A DNA stretch of 64,000 nucleotides from Gari tellinella (lineage: Eukaryota > Mollusca > Bivalvia > Cardiida > Psammobiidae): NCBI GenBank assembly GCA_922989275.2, contig OV277861.1, positions 29,108,479 through 29,172,478 on the forward strand. Reading direction: 5' to 3'. The notes below the pieces were generated by a model that worked only from the letters and a program-made list of their open reading frames with translations, had not been told where the DNA came from and did no database searches. Each line of letters begins with the position of its first letter. Position 1 is the first letter of the stretch. Made by a program: the position numbers and the translations under genes. This document shows, one piece after another, positions 32,098 to 41,903 of the stretch.

Positions 32098-32683
32098 CTT
32101 ATTAACCAATAGTGACATGCAAACACATCATTTACATGTATAAACAGTGTGCCTGTGAAAAAGAAACGTGTGCTATGCAAGAGTGTAAATCCCATAAAGA
32201 CTAAAGGGTTGCAAAAGGAGTTTTCCGATCGGGGTCGGAATGGTTTGCCACTTTTGTGACAAATTGTAGAAAAGACACCTTGATAATGAAAAATAGCGTA
32301 GAGACTTGGTAGATCTAATTGGATATTGGAAATATCAATAAGAAGTACATGTACATGTATAAGAGGCCAATGGGCTTGGCATAAACATAACTTTAGATGT
32401 AACATAATTATATGCATTTGATTTTGCTTAGCTCATTGCCCAAATCCTTTTTTCTTGTAACAATAGAAGCCCTCTGATCTGGGTCTTCACTATTTGTCAT
32501 ATTACAATATATTGTCTAAAACAACCCGTAATAGTTGATATAGAATATACTAAATTAGGAACTAGAATTGTTCAATTTAAGTTTCAGGTAAAGAAATAAT
32601 TTAGGCTTTAAGCTACAATCTGCAAGGGTATAGAAAATATGTCTAATAGTGCATAACCATGACTGTATAAAGTGGAACTTTCT
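32098..32683. other. Intergenic stretch with truncated foldback arms
   Basis: Half-elements of the AGGAGCCCTCTGATC family at ~32120-32240 and 32460-32600 ('gaagccctctgatctgggtc'). No gene signal. Confidence 0.4.
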
Positions 32684-33580
32684 TTCTATGCTCCCGCACG
32701 ACTTACTCGGGGTCTGTTTGTTTGTTTGTCTGTCTGGTTGTTTGTCCGTCTATCCACAACTTTTACATTGGCCATAACTTTAGAACAACATAAGATAGAT
32801 ACTTTATATTTGGTATGTGTACTCACTTTAGGAAGCTCTTGAGCTCACTACATTTTTTATCATGTCCGACAAAGGTTAAGGTCATAAAGAGGTCAATTTG
32901 TTCATCTGTCCACAACTTTAACCTTGGACATAACTTTAGAACTACATAAGATAAAAAAATATATGGTATGTGTCCTCACCTCAAGAAGCTCTTAAGCTCA
33001 GTACAACTTTGGTCATGTCCGACAAAGGTCAAGGTTATTTACAGGTTAATGTGTCCCTCTGTCCATACATTTAACCTTGGACATAACTTTAGAATAACAT
33101 AAGATAGAGACTTTATATTTGGCATGTGTCCTCACCTCAAGAAACTCTTGGGCTCAGTACAACTTGGGTCATGTCCGACAAAGGTCAATTCATTTAGAGG
33201 TCTCTTAGAGGTAAAACAAGTTAAATTTAACATTAGCCATAAGTTTGGAACTGTATGTGATTTTTATTTCGAATGGGTTCTAAATTCAAGAAGCTTTTGC
33301 GTTCTGTATAACTTGGGTCATGTCCAACGAAGGTCAAGGTTATTTAGAAGTCAAATACGGGTAATTTAACATTAGCCATAACTCTAGAACTACATATGAT
33401 ATATACTTCATATTTCGCTACTGTACTTAACTCAAGCAGCTCTGGACAGTTGGGTCATGTCAATCAAAGATCAAGGTCATTTAGAGGTCAAAAGGATTCA
33501 CCATTAAAACATTAGAAAGGGTTTGTTTCTTTGTACACTTTCCTCACAACAACAGCAAGGAGTACCATAGTACAATGCCT
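32684..33580 (+). repeat. Dispersed repeat with ~145-bp internal tandem units
   Basis: Five diverged units share 'cataactttagaacnacata', 'agatagagactttatatttg', 'tcctcacctcaagaagctct' and 'catgtccgacaaaggtcaag'. The head 'cacgacttactcggggtctg tttgtttgtttgtctgtctg' and the tail 'aacaacagcaaggagtacca tagtacaatgcctg' appear to be element ends. This kind of repeat is common in bivalve genomes (general knowledge). The open frame at 33124 is an artefact. Confidence 0.7.
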
Positions 33581-33655
33581 GCTGTATGATTTTATTTACG
33601 GCTAAATAGACAAAACACCTGGGGTATGTGTCACTTACTGTGACACTGTTATTGT

Positions 33656-33906
33656 TTAACCCTTTCCCCAATAGAAGCGCCTTTTAGCGGATTCAGTTTA
33701 TTCCTCCGCAAAAGAAAATAGTTCCAATTTATACAGTCATGAATATGTATAATCAGGAATATTTCTTTATTATAACAGATGGAAGCTTAAAGCAGGCTGA
33801 AAGTAAAGCAGAATGCGCCTTAAGGCGCATTCTGCTTTTCTTTCAACCTGCTTTAAGTAGTCACCTATTTTCAACACTAGAAACAGGCTATGGGGTAAAG
33901 GGTTAA
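33656..33906. mobile_element. Foldback element, 251 bp, GCAGAATGCGCCTTAAGGCGC core
   Basis: Reference copy of its family. Ends taaccctttccccaatagaa / ctatggggtaaagggtta; the arm contains ttattcctccgcaaaagaaa. The hairpin is gcttaaagcaggctgaaagt aaagcagaatgcgccttaag gcgcattctgcttttctttc aacctgctttaag. Confidence 0.72.
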
Positions 33907-33957
33907 ATATAAATTAAAAGCGTACAAGGACGTTTTTATGTGGTAGTGGATTACTAT

Positions 33958-34916
33958 TGAGCCCATGTAACCCCTATATGCATCCATTATAATTGTGCAA
34001 GCAGTGTAAACTCAGATCAGGGGGTTCAGACAGGAGGCCTCTGATTTGGGTTTGCTTTTTTGTCTCTCTATCTTATCTCTGGTGCATTGTAATGGAATCA
34101 GTGTAAAGGCAGTGCGTCTCTAATGAGAAAAGGCCATCGGTACTCTGTGTAGAGCTGTATCTCGACCTTTCTTGTCGACTGACGAACCAAACTCAATACG
34201 GACCGTCAGCTTATGAGAATAGCCGATTGCTAGAGATACATAATGTAGAGGTATTGACAGACAATGGGATGGCCTCTATATGGACGTGCTGCCTTAAATG
34301 CAAATACGAGTTACATTATATGACATGTGAAGTGTATGGCATATCAAGCGTTGCAAAAAGAAAATATAAGTTATATAAAAAATATGTATTCATAAGTAAA
34401 AATAATTATTCCAAATTAAAATAATTGTTTTAACTAACAAAGTATTTGTTCAATAAAAGAATATGTTTACTCAATAAATTTACTAAGTATAATTTTTCGA
34501 ATCAATATCTTTAATTCAACATAAATCTATATTTGATCGAAAAAATCGAATACATATTTTCACCATTTTAAAGAGTTTGTTCAATAAAATATTAAAGTTT
34601 TAAATAAAAAAATTACAATCATTTTACTTTTATTGATTTGTTTAACATTAATTTTCGTTTATTGAACAAATATGTTTTTAAACGAAGTATTATTTCTTTT
34701 TGCAACAGTTGAACTGTCATAATAAAACTGTGCAGTGACACTTGAAAGTTTCACGGCAAGTGTTATATACACAAGTGTTCAGTCTGCTTCATGCATGCAT
34801 CTGTTAGAATAAACGTTAACTTTTAAATATTTCTTTAACAGAATACATTAGACACATGACAAGTAAAATATATGAGAAATAAAGGCGTCAAAAGGCGTTC
34901 AAATTTGCGTAAATGG
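33958..34916. other. Intergenic AT-rich stretch
   Basis: A half-element with gcagtgtaaactcagatcag gggg...ggcctctgatttgggtt lies at 33990-34060. The rest (34230-34700) is more than 70 percent A+T by eye with no recognisable gene. Confidence 0.45.
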
Positions 34917-35130
34917 TTAACCCTTATCCTGCTGTAATATCATCTCCTTTGATATTGTCCTCTGAACAATTTGTAATACTAATATGTATGTATGTTTTCA
35001 TTAAGGCAACCTAAATATGAGTGTCAAACAGTTTGGATTCAGATCAGACGGCACGTTACGCGGCGTCTGATCTGGACCCAAACTGTTGGCGAAATACAGC
35101 CAAGTCGGGATTGACAGGCAAAGGGTTTAC
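34917..35130. mobile_element. MITE with ggcacgttacgcggc core
   Basis: Core gtcaaacagtttggattcag atcagacggcacgttacgcg gcgtctgatctggacccaaa ctgttggc, with two stem mismatches. Arms 'taacccttatcctgctgtaa' / 'gacaggcaaagggttt'. Confidence 0.6.
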
Positions 35131-35195
35131 ATGATAATGGTTTCAATGCAGAAGAAAATGGACTAAACCACCAGGTGAAAATGTTTCAAGTACTA

Positions 35196-35441
35196 CAGTG
35201 GAGAATCTGTTATTCTTTCCCGTTCAAACGCAAACGTACGCAAACGCAAAGCACTAAAACGTAGAAAAGAACAACTTTTGGACAATTCTGATAATTCTTG
35301 TTTATCTTGGTGGCAAACAGTTTGGAGCCTGATCAGACGCCGGGTTACCCGGCGTCTGATCTGGCTCCAAACTGTTTGCTCTGCAAATAATAGATTTAGC
35401 GTAAACGCGTTTATTGGGAAAGAATAACAGATTCTCCACTG
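35196..35441. mobile_element. MITE, 246 bp, cagtggagaatctg TIR, GCCGGGTTACCCGGC core
   Basis: TA-flanked. TIRs cagtggagaatctgttattc tttccc / gggaaagaataacagattct ccactg pair perfectly. Core tggagcctgatcagacgccg ggttacccggcgtctgatct ggctccaaactgtttgc. A partial second copy follows at 35493..35650. Confidence 0.75.
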
Positions 35442-35492
35442 TAAAGGCTTTTCTTTTATTCAAATACGTCCTATAGTGGAGAATACGTTTTT

Positions 35493-35650
35493 CTTTCCTG
35501 TTTAAACGCATACACAATGTACGAAAATGTAGAAAATTACAGCTGTCAGAAATTTCTCACGAACTATTTTAATCTAAGTTTTAATCTAAGTGGCAAACAA
35601 TTTGGAGTCTGATCTGGCTCTGAACTGTTTGCAATGGAAATAATGGTTCA
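35493..35650. repeat. Partial MITE of the cagtggagaa family
   Basis: The left end 'agtggagaatacgtttttct ttcctgtttaaacgc' is present. The core is deleted to tggagtctgatctggctctg aactgtttgc. Confidence 0.6.
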
Positions 35651-35700
35651 AGCAGTGAAAGAGCTAAACTATACCCTGTTAACGGAATGTATTTAAAATG

Positions 35701-35884
35701 CAGTAAACGTCCTCCATTACGTCCACTAAATGGTGTTAACTATTAGGTTAAAGCAATGTAACATACAATAGAACGTTCCTTCAAGAGCTTTCTGTTTACT
35801 GTCAGATTGCTTTAAGTTATCATCTGTATTTTATACCCTAAAGAAGCATTCGTTTTAGTGGTCGTAGCAAAGAGAGTTTTACTG
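35701..35884. mobile_element. MITE, cagtaaac...actg, AAGAGCTTTCT core (degenerate)
   Basis: Ends cagtaaacgtcctccattac and gtcgtagcaaagagagtttt actg, flanked by TA on the right. Same family as the next element. Confidence 0.6.
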
Positions 35885-35932
35885 TATAAAGCACACGCAC
35901 AATGATTGTAGTAACACATTTACAGTAAAACC

Positions 35933-36127
35933 TCTCTATTACGACCACTAAATTGTGTTAACTATTAGGTGTTTCTGACAGGTGACTGCTAAAAGCAAGA
36001 TGACAGTAAAACAGAAAGCTCCTGCAGGAGCTTTCTGTTTTACCGTCACCTTGCTTTAAGCTGTCACCTGTCTTTTATACACTCAATAAGCCTTCTTTTT
36101 AGAGTCCGTAATAGAGAGGTTTTACTG
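35933..36127. mobile_element. MITE, 195 bp, immediately downstream of the FKRP-like stop codon
   Basis: TIRs cagtaaaacctctctattac gacc and its mirror (..gtaatagagaggttttactg) are flanked by TA on both sides. The central hairpin is aaacagaaagctcctgcagg agctttctgttt. The right end is ~10 bp from the TAA of the minus-strand FKRP-like gene, so the element is likely part of that gene's 3' UTR. CAGT ends with TA duplication suggest Tc1/mariner mobilisation (inference). Confidence 0.75.
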
Positions 36128-36137
36128 TAATAAGAAC

Positions 36138-37874
36138 TTATGGCAAAGGATCGGTAAATGGCAGATCCCCATCAGCATTGTAGCGATCTAGGCAGTCATG
36201 TGAGCCAGGACTGTCGCAGATCGGGAAAGTGTTGGTAATGTAAGGCTCCCACCCGGACTTTGATCTGGTTGTCATCCAATGCACGGCGTGCTGGTATATC
36301 TCGTGTCCGTAGCGATTACGCGTGAACAGACCAGGGTTTCTGGGCACCATGACCCAATTACCATCCAGTAACACTCGCGTGGGTTTTATATCAGCAGCTA
36401 GTAACAGTTCCGAGTCCATCATGTGCTGCCCGTACATCTCTATACTCCATGATTTATAACCCAAGTTAAACTTTCCACCTGCGGTTCTATTGTCTGCACA
36501 GCACCATAATGCTTTATTATCAATAAACTTAAATCCTTTATCCGTGAAATGACTGCTAAGTTTTTGAAATGCTTTGTAATTTCCAGACAAAAATGCTATA
36601 TCAGCATCTCGTTCCCATGGCAATACTTTTTCAAATTTCACGGCCCCTAAGGCGGTCCCTTCCTGTAGCTCACATATAATTCCATTTTGATCACAAGCAT
36701 TCATTATAGAATTAACAGCATGTGCATTTGCTTTTAATTTACATGGTGAGAGAGCCTTGGTGTTGGTAAAAGTACCCATTGTTGGGCAATCGGATATAAC
36801 GGGTTCCCCACTGGCTGGAATTAACTTGTAAAGATCCAAGTGGGCCATGAATTGCTTCCAAGATTTTCCAGTGTCTCCTTGTCGTATATGGAACATTGAA
36901 TCCGGACAAACAACGATTTCTTTACCCTGCTTATTCAGTCTTAAAAACCAGTCTTCAAAAATCCCAAGTTCAATATCAACTTCAACAAATGGGACAGATC
37001 TGATGGTTTCAACAGATGTTAAAAAAGGCGCAGCGGTATAATCACAGAACATACATTCATGTATAGATTCATCATAACCTTCTAGATATCGTAAAGTGAA
37101 GTTTTTATGGACGGACTGATAGCAACCTTTCTTCCAGTGGCCGTCGGGATAGCGCAGAGCACCTGCCGCCACGGCCACCTGCAGACTCTCAACTTCTCTC
37201 ACTAGACGCTCCACGCGCATGTCTTTTGTTAGAAAGTCTATGTCACGTGCTACAAGAACATAAGGTGTTTTCACTTCTTCCACCAAACTATTCCAAAGGG
37301 ATCCCTCACTTTTTCTCTTTTGCACGCCTATATATTTAATATTTCCAGAATATTTACCTTTAGGTTTGAAATCGGGATAGGATGCTATTACCACTGCTAA
37401 GTTAGATATATTCTTCAAAGAATTAAAAAACGTTTCTGCGCGTTTTCTCGCTTTGTCTTCATCATTTTCGTTGATATATGTGATAACACTGACTAAGTCT
37501 GCTATTGGTTTTGCATGTGAACACTCAGTTGTTTCGAATCCGTTATAGAAGAATGGGTAACCGAACGTTGAGCCCATGTACTTCTCCGGACAGACGCTCC
37601 TGGATGGTACAACATTTCTACTCAGTATTTTTCCTCTGCTAATGCCAAGCGATATGAATACGTCATCTAAGATTTTATTCGCATGGTGGAGCTCATCTGA
37701 CGTTTTGGTACCCCGTACGTGCAGCTGTGCTCTGTGTAGAGATCTAGCTATCTCAATTAGCTGGGCACCGAGTTCTGATTTGGGAGTGACACGGTTGGCC
37801 GAGAAAGTACCAGGGTCATAACTTGCATCACTAGACCAGGCTCGAGCAGCACTGAACACGCGGTTTTGGTATGT
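36138..37874 (-). CDS. Fukutin-related (FKRP/LicD-type) transferase, long terminal exon
   Basis: Long 3' coding exon of gene 2 (578 codons plus TAA at 36140-36138). The acceptor on the minus strand is a pyrimidine run ending TTTTAG at 37875, after which the frame reads TYQNRVFSAARAW. There is no ATG at the head of this open frame, because the start is in the upstream exon at 40278. The first ~350 residues resemble a GT-A-like fold, with KTPYVLVARDIDFLTKDM and EDWFLRLNKQGKEIVVCPDS. The C-terminal ~220 residues carry the LicD signature: GTALGAVKFEKVLPWERDAD, with the acidic D-A-D pair, then IAFLSGNYKAF, and later KSWSIEMYGQHMM. Known family members (fukutin, FKRP) add ribitol-5-phosphate to O-mannosyl glycans of dystroglycan in the Golgi. 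FKRP itself is 495 residues, so this protein is longer at 614. Exact substrate is unknown, and invertebrates have several LicD-type paralogues. Confidence 0.87.
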   Translation of the reverse strand, partial: TYQNRVFSAARAWSSDASYDPGTFSANRVTPKSELGAQLIEIARSLHRAQLHVRGTKTSDELHHANKILDDVFISLGISRGKILSRNVVPSRSVCPEKYMGSTFGYPFFYNGFETTECSHAKPIADLVSVITYINENDEDKARKRAETFFNSLKNISNLAVVIASYPDFKPKGKYSGNIKYIGVQKRKSEGSLWNSLVEEVKTPYVLVARDIDFLTKDMRVERLVREVESLQVAVAAGALRYPDGHWKKGCYQSVHKNFTLRYLEGYDESIHECMFCDYTAAPFLTSVETIRSVPFVEVDIELGIFEDWFLRLNKQGKEIVVCPDSMFHIRQGDTGKSWKQFMAHLDLYKLIPASGEPVISDCPTMGTFTNTKALSPCKLKANAHAVNSIMNACDQNGIICELQEGTALGAVKFEKVLPWERDADIAFLSGNYKAFQKLSSHFTDKGFKFIDNKALWCCADNRTAGGKFNLGYKSWSIEMYGQHMMDSELLLAADIKPTRVLLDGNWVMVPRNPGLFTRNRYGHEIYQHAVHWMTTRSKSGWEPYITNTFPICDSPGSHDCLDRYNADGDLPFTDPLP

Positions 37875-37974
37875 CTAAAAGAAGATGTACATGAATAGTG
37901 CATTAGTACATGTGTATTAAAATGACATTACAAGTAACTTTATACATACAATGATAGTACATGAAGAAGGAGGA

Positions 37975-38065
37975 GTGAGAGAGGGGAGAGACAGAGAGGG
38001 AGAGACACACACACAGAGACAGGGAGACATAGAGAGACAGACAGACAGCTAGAGAGAGACAGACA
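37975..38065. repeat. GA-rich simple tract in intron of FKRP-like gene
   Basis: gagagaggggagagacagag and similar words; on the other strand this is the same TCTG/TCTC vocabulary as the 9-kb tract in gene 1. Confidence 0.75.
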
Positions 38066-38082
38066 TACATATACATGTACAT

Positions 38083-39280
38083 TCAGAGGATCTTCTAACC
38101 GATCAGTCAGACTTAAAGGTGCTTCTCTAAAAACTAGTTAATACAGTTGCCAGAATTAACATTTTCCATGAGATGAAGATGTTTTATAACAGGAAGAAAA
38201 GTTTCAATAAAATTTATCACGAATTATGGAAAATATGAATGAAATTGTAACCTAGCCCTAAAATGACAAGTCACAATGTCATGAATGACAGTTGTCTGTT
38301 GGGCAACCAGCTTTCAAGGCGACATTAGTGCCATATGTAGCACTTAAATGATTACTTTGAATCAATACTATCTAAGTATTGGTGGAATATTGTCAACTGA
38401 CACTGAAACAAAAAATACTGAGGCAAGTCCTGGTCTGTTTTCTGATAATATGTAAAATACCAAAAATGCCACTAGCTGTCAGCAGTGACTTAGTGACATT
38501 TACAGAATACTTAAAGAATGCCACCCTAAACGGTTTCAGTGACGTGCAATGTTAATATATCAATAAAAATGTGAATTATGAGCCCCTAAGTTAAAATTTT
38601 GCATTTTAACGATTGGCGTTGCTGCCGTTAACGCAGTTACGTTACGTTATTTTGACATATTCGACGGTCCAGACATGCGCGAAGTCACCGTAGACGCGTG
38701 GAAACATACGAGCGAGTGTGTGGTGACCAAATTGAAAGATTCCGTGTACGTGAGTTTTTCATCTGTAGGCCCTAATGACGTTAGTCTTTACACTTCCGGT
38801 CAGACAAAATTTCCTCAAAACAAGCAGATATTGGCGAACAACATGTTGAAATGCGTTGCAGTTGGTGAAATAAGATATTGATAGCTTATGTAAACGATTT
38901 TAGGGCACCCAGGACGTAAAATATGCATGACGTTAACGTGGTATTTATCGTTGGCTCTGAATACAACATTTCAAGTGCTCTTGAGATTAGTACAATCCGC
39001 ATTTTCGACATGTTAAATGTTTTTCTGTTAGGACGATTGATGACCAACAAATAATCAAAAGCAGTGTTTACCAATGTCCCCATACACGCTTCGCACGTGC
39101 AAAATACCTTAATCGTCGAATTTGAAGGTGTGACGTAACGTAGAGAGAGACTCAAAATTCAATAATTCGATTCAATGCACATTGAACCTAGTATTTGAAA
39201 CAAAACTGATTACGTCAGTGTGCCATTTCCTGTTTCGAAAAATATTAATTTAAAAAGTGATCGGTTAGAAGATCCTCTGA
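38083..39280. mobile_element. TIR element, ~1.2 kb, perfect 23-bp ends
   Basis: tcagaggatcttctaaccga + tca at 38083-38105 is exactly mirrored at 39258-39280. The interior has a distinct composition with CpG (acgttacgttattttgacat, gcgcgaagtcaccgtagacg) and no transposase frame. Probably a non-autonomous DNA transposon inserted in the FKRP-like intron. No clear target duplication was spotted. Confidence 0.68.
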
Positions 39281-39379
39281 GTGTATATTACATGTATGGA
39301 AAAAATCAAAGGGCAATAAGTTTTGTCAACAAGGTTGCAGCTCAAATTCCAAACCACATACAACTCTTCCGATACAAGT

Positions 39380-39520
39380 AATTAATATTTTAATGATTGG
39401 TGCAAACAGGCTGAAAGTAAAGCAGAATGCGCTTTGTGGCGCATTCTGTTTTACTTTCAACCTGCATTAAGTAGTCAACTATTTTCAAAACCAGAAGCGG
39501 GTTATTGGGTAAAGGATTAA
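39380..39520. repeat. Foldback element, GCAGAATGCGC core
   Basis: aggctgaaagtaaagcagaa tgcgctttgtggcgcattct gttttactttcaacctgc forms the stem; the right arm ends in 'gttattgggtaaaggatta'. The left arm is truncated. Confidence 0.6.
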
Positions 39521-39534
39521 GAAGACGTTATTCG

Positions 39535-39762
39535 TTAAAAAACGTAGTTATGCTCAAAAACCTTTTGCCTATTGTGAAAAGTTTTGAGCAAGATCAGATG
39601 CCGGGTAACCTGGCGTGTGACCAGACTCCAAATTGTTTGCCACTTTGATAAGAAAGAGTAGTTACCTTATTCTAACAAAATAAATTTCAACATTTTTAAT
39701 GCAGAGCGTTTGCGTTTCGTTTTGTTTAAATTCAGAAAGAAGAATATTTTTCTACACTGAAT
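39535..39762. repeat. Decayed MITE of the cagtggagaa family
   Basis: Core gatgccgggtaacctggcgt gtgacc, with 'gcgtttgcgtttcgttttgt ttaaattcag' on the right. The ends are poor. Confidence 0.45.
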
Positions 39763-39789
39763 GGGCACTATGTACCGAGGATTTTTATA

Positions 39790-40145
39790 CAGCGCACCCT
39801 CTCTAAAACGACAACCAAGGGAGACACATTTTATGTGCGTTGTTCGGAGGGAGTCGTTATTGGGAGGGAACATGGCTTTTATTTGCAAACAGCTTGAATC
39901 CAGATCAGATGCCGCATGACGCGGTATCTGATCAGGATTCAAGCTTTTTGTCACTCGTCATTATTTTTTTTCTGTCAAAATGTCCAATATGTGACTTTAG
40001 GAAGAAAGCAGACGCCAGTTTAAAGCAGACAAAATTTCAGAAGTGAAAGTATTAGACATATAATGGTCTTTTTGGGGGAACAGTGGCAAGGTAGTTGTAA
40101 GGAGGGAGTCGTTGTTCGGAGGGCCGTTGTAGATAGGAAGCACTG
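39790..40145. mobile_element. MITE, 356 bp, cagcg.accctctct TIR, ~25 bp from a splice donor
   Basis: Ends cagcgcaccctctctaaaac gac / gagggccgttgtagatagga agcactg with TA flanks. Core aacagcttgaatccagatca gatgccgcatgacgcggtat ctgatcaggattcaagcttt. Same family as 41496..41853. Sits in the first intron of the FKRP-like gene next to exon 1. Confidence 0.68.
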
Positions 40146-40170
40146 TAGTTCACTGTTTGGTCAAGTTTAC

Positions 40171-40278
40171 CTTGGTCCCTGTTGATAGGTTAATGGTTAC
40201 CATGGAAGTTACCCATACAGCAAAGAGAAACAAAGTCGCATACAGCACACCACGTGACCGCCCTCGACACAGCCTCAT
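40171..40278 (-). CDS. First coding exon of the FKRP/LicD-type gene: start codon and signal anchor
   Basis: A short exon that is easy to miss. On the minus strand an ATG at 40278-40276 opens exactly 36 codons, MRLCRGRSRGVLYATLFLFA then VWVTSMVTINLSTGTK. A good donor follows (ACCAAG|GTAAAC, GT at 40170-40169). The open frame ends in phase 0, and the long exon at 37874 begins in phase 0, so they join to a 614-residue protein. The peptide is a basic N-terminus followed by a ~20-residue hydrophobic stretch, i.e. a type II signal anchor, as expected for a Golgi/ER glycan-modifying enzyme of the fukutin/FKRP group. A 5'-UTR acceptor (TTGATTTCAG) lies at 40308-40299, 21 bp before the ATG, so at least one further upstream non-coding exon is likely. 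The assignment is inferred from splice phase, topology and strand. Confidence 0.78.
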
Positions 40279-40482
40279 TGGGTCGTCTGCTGCTTACACT
40301 GAAATCAACAAAGCGTGCAATTAGACACATTTAAAGAAAAAACCGATGTTATTCCAATTATATGTGGTTATGGTAACAGAGATATAGGCAACGTACATTG
40401 CATGTTTTATTCTGATGTTTCTATTCGGCAATAACTCTTTTGCCCAATAACTTTTCATGAAAAACTCCATGTCTAGTCCATT

Positions 40483-40596
40483 TAACCATTTACTTCAAAA
40501 AAGCGCCTTTTAGCACGTTTAAAATATTCCTCCACTAAAGAAAATAGTTTTAATTTAAGCAGTCATGAAAATGTAAGAAATATTTTGTATTGTATG
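40483..40596. repeat. Truncated foldback arm
   Basis: 'aaaagcgccttttagcacgt ttaaaatattcctccactaa agaaaatag' is the left arm of the GCAGAATGCGC family, without its core. Confidence 0.5.
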
Positions 40597-41350
40597 ACTC
40601 TTTGATATTGTCCATGGTAAAACCAGTTTTGTTGTATGGTTCAGAGATTTGGGGAGTTGAGTCGAAACTGTTCATGATCAATTTTGTGAACGCTTTCTGA
40701 AGCTACCACTAAAAGCATATACAGTCGAACTTCGATATCTCGAACTTGGTTAAATCGTATAGGATAGTTCGAGTTAAGCGAGTTAGATATATATAAGTTC
40801 GACTGTAGTAATTTTGCTCGAGGAGAATGTGGTAAATACCAGGTACCCAATATATATTGATAATTATTGTAGGGCAGTGAATCATTGGTTTAAGATTTTA
40901 AATATTAATGTCAATAAATATCATTTCCAAAGTAACAAAATTCTCAAGAGATTAGATGAAGTCGGACTTAGTACATGGGTTACTAAATTGAAAGACTTAT
41001 TATTTAAATATGGATTTGGTAATGTTTGGACGAATGAATGCGTTGGGGATGTAAGAAGGTTTATGTTTGTTTTTAAGCAAATACTTATTGATTGTTCAAA
41101 CCAGGAATGGCGAGAACAGTTATCAGATGCCAATAAAGCTCGACATTATTGCACTTTTATGCCGGAATTGAAAACTGCAAAATGTTAGATGTTTGATATA
41201 CCATTTCGTTTTAGAATAGCTCTTACTAAATTTAGAAGCTGTGCACATAAGTTATTTGTGGAAACTGGAAGACACTTAAATATCCCTTATGATCAATAAT
41301 TTGTAAATTATGCAATATGGGAAAAATTGAAGACCAGTTATAATTTGTAA
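40597..41350 (+). pseudogene. Non-LTR (LINE) ORF2 C-terminal fragment, interrupted by a MITE
   Basis: The first part reads MVKPVLLYGSEIWGVE and, after a frameshift, HDQFCERFLKLPLKA. Then a MITE intervenes (40722..40805). The frame resumes as NTRYPIYIDNYCRAVNHWFK and continues to WVTKLKDLLFKYGFGNVW and WREQLSDANKARHYCTF, ending in a stop near 41186. Beyond it FDIPFRFRIALTKFRSCAHK, LFVETGRHLNIPYD and ICKLCNMGKIEDQ are still recognisable. 'KPVLLYGSEIWG' and the final Cys motif are typical of the region after the reverse transcriptase in LINE-type elements. Dead copy. Confidence 0.7.
40722..40805. mobile_element. 84-bp MITE nested in the LINE fragment
   Basis: cagtcgaacttcgatatctc gaact and its mirror agttcgactg, flanked by TA (40720-40721 and 40806-40807). 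It is a short relative of 2471..2663. It splits an otherwise continuous LINE sequence. Confidence 0.72.
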
Positions 41351-41495
41351 TGCAATGCACGTTATATAGTGATATAAGATTAAGATATTTACCAAGTATT
41401 AGAAATACGCATGTCCCTACACATTATCAGTTCTGTCACATATCAAATGCTGAAAAGACAAGTCAACATAAACAGATTTGATAAAAATCCATATA

Positions 41496-41853
41496 CAGCG
41501 TTCCCTCTCTATAACGACATCCAATGGGAGACAGACATTGTGTGCGTTGCTCGGAGGGAGTCGTTGTATGGAGGTAAATAGGCTTACATTTGCAAACAGC
41601 TTGAATCCAGATCAGACGCCGCGTAACGCGGCGTCTGATCTGGAATCAAGCTGTTTGTCACTCGTAATTAAGTTTTTTTCTGTCAAAATGTCTATTATGT
41701 AACTTTGAGAAAAACAGCAGACGACAATTTTAAGCAGGCGATATTGTAGCAGTAAAAGCGTAAGACATTATTGTCCTGTTTAGGGAACTGTGACGAGGGT
41801 CTTTGTAAGGAGGGAATCGTTGTTGAGAGGGCCGTTGTAGGGAGGGAACGCTG
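41496..41853. mobile_element. MITE, 358 bp, cagcgttccctctct TIR, GCCGCGTAACGCGGC core
   Basis: Reference copy. TIRs cagcgttccctctctataac gac / ccgttgtagggagggaacgc tg are TA-flanked. The core gcaaacagcttgaatccaga tcagacgccgcgtaacgcgg cgtctgatctggaatcaagc tgtttg is perfect over ~30 bp of stem. Repeats of 'cggagggagtcgttgt' lie in the arms. Confidence 0.75.
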
Positions 41854-41903
41854 TACTGTGCTAACCTCTCACGAGACGAAACTATTAGGATGAATTTGCA
41901 CTA

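Larger units (their letters stand above)
37875..40170 (-). other. Intron of the FKRP/LicD-type gene, filled with mobile elements
   Basis: Intron of ~2.3 kb between the signal-anchor exon and the main exon. It holds a GA-rich simple tract (37975..38065), a 1.2-kb element with perfect 23-bp terminal inverted repeats (38083..39280), and three small foldback elements (39380..39520, ~39535..39762 and 39790..40145). The last foldback element ends only ~25 bp from the splice donor. No coding signal was found inside. Confidence 0.7.

Noticed and set aside
36847..37821. Plus-strand frames within the FKRP-like exon
   Set aside because: Antisense shadows of the strongly supported minus-strand coding exon.
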